Part shown: positions 62,377 to 64,000 of the stretch, one piece after another | Position numbering within the stretch: position 1 is the first letter of the stretch | How the letters are laid out: the number at the start of each line of letters is the position of its first letter | Assembly (NCBI RefSeq): GCF_027257875.1 | Contig: NZ_JAPVQY010000001.1 | Span: 372,001 to 436,000 of the forward strand | Direction: 5' to 3' | Origin: Burkholderia sp. IMCC1007 | Lineage (GTDB): Bacteria > Pseudomonadota > Gammaproteobacteria > Burkholderiales > Burkholderiaceae | Length of the DNA: 64,000 nucleotides | Made by a program: the position numbers and the translations under genes | Notes under the pieces: generated by a model | Database searches by the model: none | What the model was told of the DNA's origin: nothing | The model's input: only the letters and a program-made list of their open reading frames with translations

Positions 62377-62594
62377 GGATGCTCCTGGATTGTTTGTTGT
62401 TCGTGATGTCGTGGAACCCGGATGCCCGACCGGCGATGCGGCCGAGCGTCGGCACGCGGTGCCGCCGACAGGCCGGCGCTGGCCCCCCAGGCGCAACGGC
62501 TGTCGTACCGCGTCGGTACCGACCGCGATGCTAGCGCACGCGCATCCGATTGTCAGCCGGTGCCGTCAGCCGGTGCCGCGCGCGCCGCGGACGC

Positions 62595-62630
62595 AAAAAA
62601 GCCCGCACTCGGTTCAGAGTGCGGGCTTTT
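62595..62630 (-). terminator. Rho-independent terminator after the DUF4148 gene
   Basis: A perfect 10-base stem GCCCGCACTC/GAGTGCGGGC (62601-62610, 62617-62626) with a 6-base loop. T6 follows on the minus strand and T4 on the plus strand, so it can work in both directions. Confidence 0.9.
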
Positions 62631-62676
62631 CGATACGACCGGACGGCGGGTCGGAAACCGCCGTGCGACAAACGGC

Positions 62677-63006
62677 TTAGTGGCCGAAGTACACCGACGA
62701 ACTGTCGGCTGCGGCCGGCACGACCACGCGCTGGCCGGACTGCGACGTCGCGCGCGGGGTCGAGCCGTAGCCCGTCGCGTCAGCCGACGCGCCCGTGCCC
62801 TGCGCTGCGGCGATCTTCGCCTGTGCGGCCTGGATATTTTCCGGGTAGTTGATCCAGTCGTTCGGGTTGTAGCCGGCCTTTTCGAGCTGGACCAGTTCGG
62901 CACGCACTTGAGCGCGCGTCAGCGGCTGCTGGTTCGATTGGGCAAACGAGACAACCGGTGCGGCCACCAGAGCGGCCAGTGCAACTGCCTTGATCAGCGA
63001 TTTCAT
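62677..63006 (-). CDS. DUF4148 small secreted protein
   Basis: 109 residues. Signal peptide MKSLIKAVALAALVAAPVVSFAQ, then the DUF4148 core LTRAQVRAELVQLEKAGYNPNDWINYPENIQAAQAKIAA, a family abundant in Burkholderia with unknown function, and a disordered Ala/Ser/Thr tail. A strong terminator follows 47 bases downstream, so it is probably monocistronic. Confidence 0.92.
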   Translation of the reverse strand: MKSLIKAVALAALVAAPVVSFAQSNQQPLTRAQVRAELVQLEKAGYNPNDWINYPENIQAAQAKIAAAQGTGASADATGYGSTPRATSQSGQRVVVPAAADSSSVYFGH

Positions 63007-63295
63007 GATGCTTACCTCCAGATTGTTTTGTCAGGCGCCTGGGACACGTGGTCTGTTGCGCATGAGTGAAGTCTAGGCTCGGCCAGCATCAGGGTAAATA
63101 CCTAAATCGCTAATACACTGTTGACGTAAACCGTACAATTCGCGCGCGTTCGATCAAATCGTCAGATGATTGTCTCGGATTCCAGCGCAATACAAGCGAA
63201 CTCACTTCGGCCGCCCCCAATAGAGGCGGACAGGCCACCCGCGCCTGGCGGCCGCCCGGTTTGCGTCAAGGTCGAACGGCCGTCTCGCATCGACG

Positions 63296-63940
63296 TCAGC
63301 GGACCGGATCGGCCTCCGCCGACGCCATCGACAGATCGAACAGCAATGCCTTCAGGCGGATCCGGTCGGTGGCGGCCATTTCCTCGAACGCAGCGTGATG
63401 GAGCGTCCATGCCGGTGCCGCGGCATCGGCGTGCACCGCGCGCACCGTGCCGGCGAGCGTCAACAACTCGACGCGGTCGGCCGCGATGCACGGAAGCTGC
63501 ACGTGCAGCGGCTCGCCGGTCGCCGCGATCGGCCGGTCGACGGCGATCGACAGTCCGCTCAGGCTCAGATCGCGGACGATCCCGATACTTTCCGCCCCCT
63601 CCGTGCCGCCCGAACAGCACGCCGCGATCCGTACCGGCACGCGCGGCTCCGCGCGTGTCCGCAGCCGGTCGACGAAGCCCGGCCGCGACAGAACCATGAA
63701 CGGCGCGGCACCGGACAACTGCACCGATTCGACGGTCGCGCCGAAACGCGACACCGCCGAACGGCCGATCGCAACCGCCTCGACGTCGTCGCCCTGCGCG
63801 AAATCGAGCACCGTCGCCGGCTGAAGCTCGACGAACAGCACGCCCGACGCGCCGACGCCGATCAGGCGGCAACGCTGCAGCACGCGCGTCGTGCCGACGC
63901 GGCGGCGAATGCCGATCGCGGCGCCTGCCGTCAGCCCCAT
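63296..63940 (-). CDS. PilZ-domain protein (YcgR-like flagellar brake type)
   Basis: At least 214 residues from ATG 63940; the frame is open upstream to the right edge, so the real start may lie outside the window. The N-terminal about 90 residues resemble the YcgR-N/PilZN beta domain (GLTAGAAIGIRRRVGTTRVLQRCRLIGV). A PilZ domain follows with the cyclic-di-GMP motifs in altered form: RTRAEPR for RxxxR and DLSLSG for (D/N)xSxxG. It probably binds c-di-GMP and slows flagellar rotation or acts on surface traits. Confidence 0.82.
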   Translation of the reverse strand: MGLTAGAAIGIRRRVGTTRVLQRCRLIGVGASGVLFVELQPATVLDFAQGDDVEAVAIGRSAVSRFGATVESVQLSGAAPFMVLSRPGFVDRLRTRAEPRVPVRIAACCSGGTEGAESIGIVRDLSLSGLSIAVDRPIAATGEPLHVQLPCIAADRVELLTLAGTVRAVHADAAAPAWTLHHAAFEEMAATDRIRLKALLFDLSMASAEADPVR

Positions 63941-64000
63941 CCGCGTCGCGGCCGGCGCGGTGTCGTGCGTGCGCGGGTCGGACTCGGCGCCATCGCGCTT

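Noticed and set aside
1..64000. tRNA, rRNA, CRISPR arrays, intact insertion sequences, replication origin
   Set aside because: I saw no tRNA-like cloverleaf, rRNA segment, spaced direct repeats, transposase gene or DnaA/iteron cluster in the window. A short or degenerate tRNA could still have been missed by eye.

Overview
The window reads as part of a secondary chromosome of a Burkholderia species, most likely of the B. cepacia complex. This rests on the very high G+C with strong third-position bias, the family content (two-partner secretion/CDI proteins with the Burkholderia LYN-type toxin boundary, DUF4148 and DUF3562 proteins, a KfrA-like protein, paralogous MurA/RibB/HPPD copies) and the absence of a core housekeeping gene cluster. 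The species was not determined.

Layout. 1-4 kb: a three-subunit periplasmic molybdenum hydroxylase (2Fe-2S subunit, Tat-exported molybdopterin subunit, triheme cytochrome c that runs off the left edge). 4-6.4 kb: an ABM monooxygenase-like protein, a medium-chain NADPH oxidoreductase and a NemR-like TetR repressor with two near-identical operators. 6.4-8.5 kb: a KfrA-like coiled-coil DNA-binding protein and a short CDF transporter. 8.8-12.3 kb: a LuxR-type regulator divergent from an esterase-ribB pair. 12.4-14.3 kb: a hipBA toxin-antitoxin module with a nested inverted-repeat operator. 14.4-20.1 kb: an OYE-family reductase, an HPPD paralogue, a broken MFS transporter, a divergent MurA and an IclR regulator. 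20.2-24.2 kb: a DNA-repair operon (FAN1-like VRR-NUC nuclease and a nuclease-helicase fusion of the XPD/DinG type) with a LexA box at its promoter. 24.3-25.2 kb: a MipA-like outer-membrane protein.

25.3-38 kb is a stress/acclimation cluster of small conserved proteins (DUF4142, PRC-barrel, CBS pair, a frameshifted BON gene, UspA, DUF3562), a hybrid histidine kinase, a sigma-54 activator and a chemoreceptor. Several of the small genes have candidate -24/-12 promoters, so the activator at 32 kb is a possible regulator. A proline permease (ProY type) follows.

40.4-55.6 kb is the most unusual region: a contact-dependent inhibition locus on the minus strand. It holds the 3025-residue exoprotein BcpA, its immunity gene and the transporter BcpB. 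Five extra genes sit between immunity and transporter: two small proteins of unknown function, a HAD-UbiA fusion with the hallmarks of polyprenyl-phosphate phosphoribosyl transferase, a polytopic membrane protein that could be a GT-C glycosyltransferase, and a small four-helix SMR/EamA-type carrier. Gaps are at most about 85 bases and several stops and starts overlap, so all eight genes look like one transcript. The three membrane genes resemble a make-flip-transfer pathway for a lipid-linked pentose. I infer a CDI-associated glycosylation or surface-modification module. I do not know of this arrangement being described.

56-64 kb returns to ordinary sequence: a DedA-rhodanese fusion, a stretch of 19 in-phase heptamers, a DUF985 cupin, UspA, a NarL-type two-component pair, an LprI-like protein, a DUF4148 protein with a clear terminator, and a PilZ protein at the right edge.
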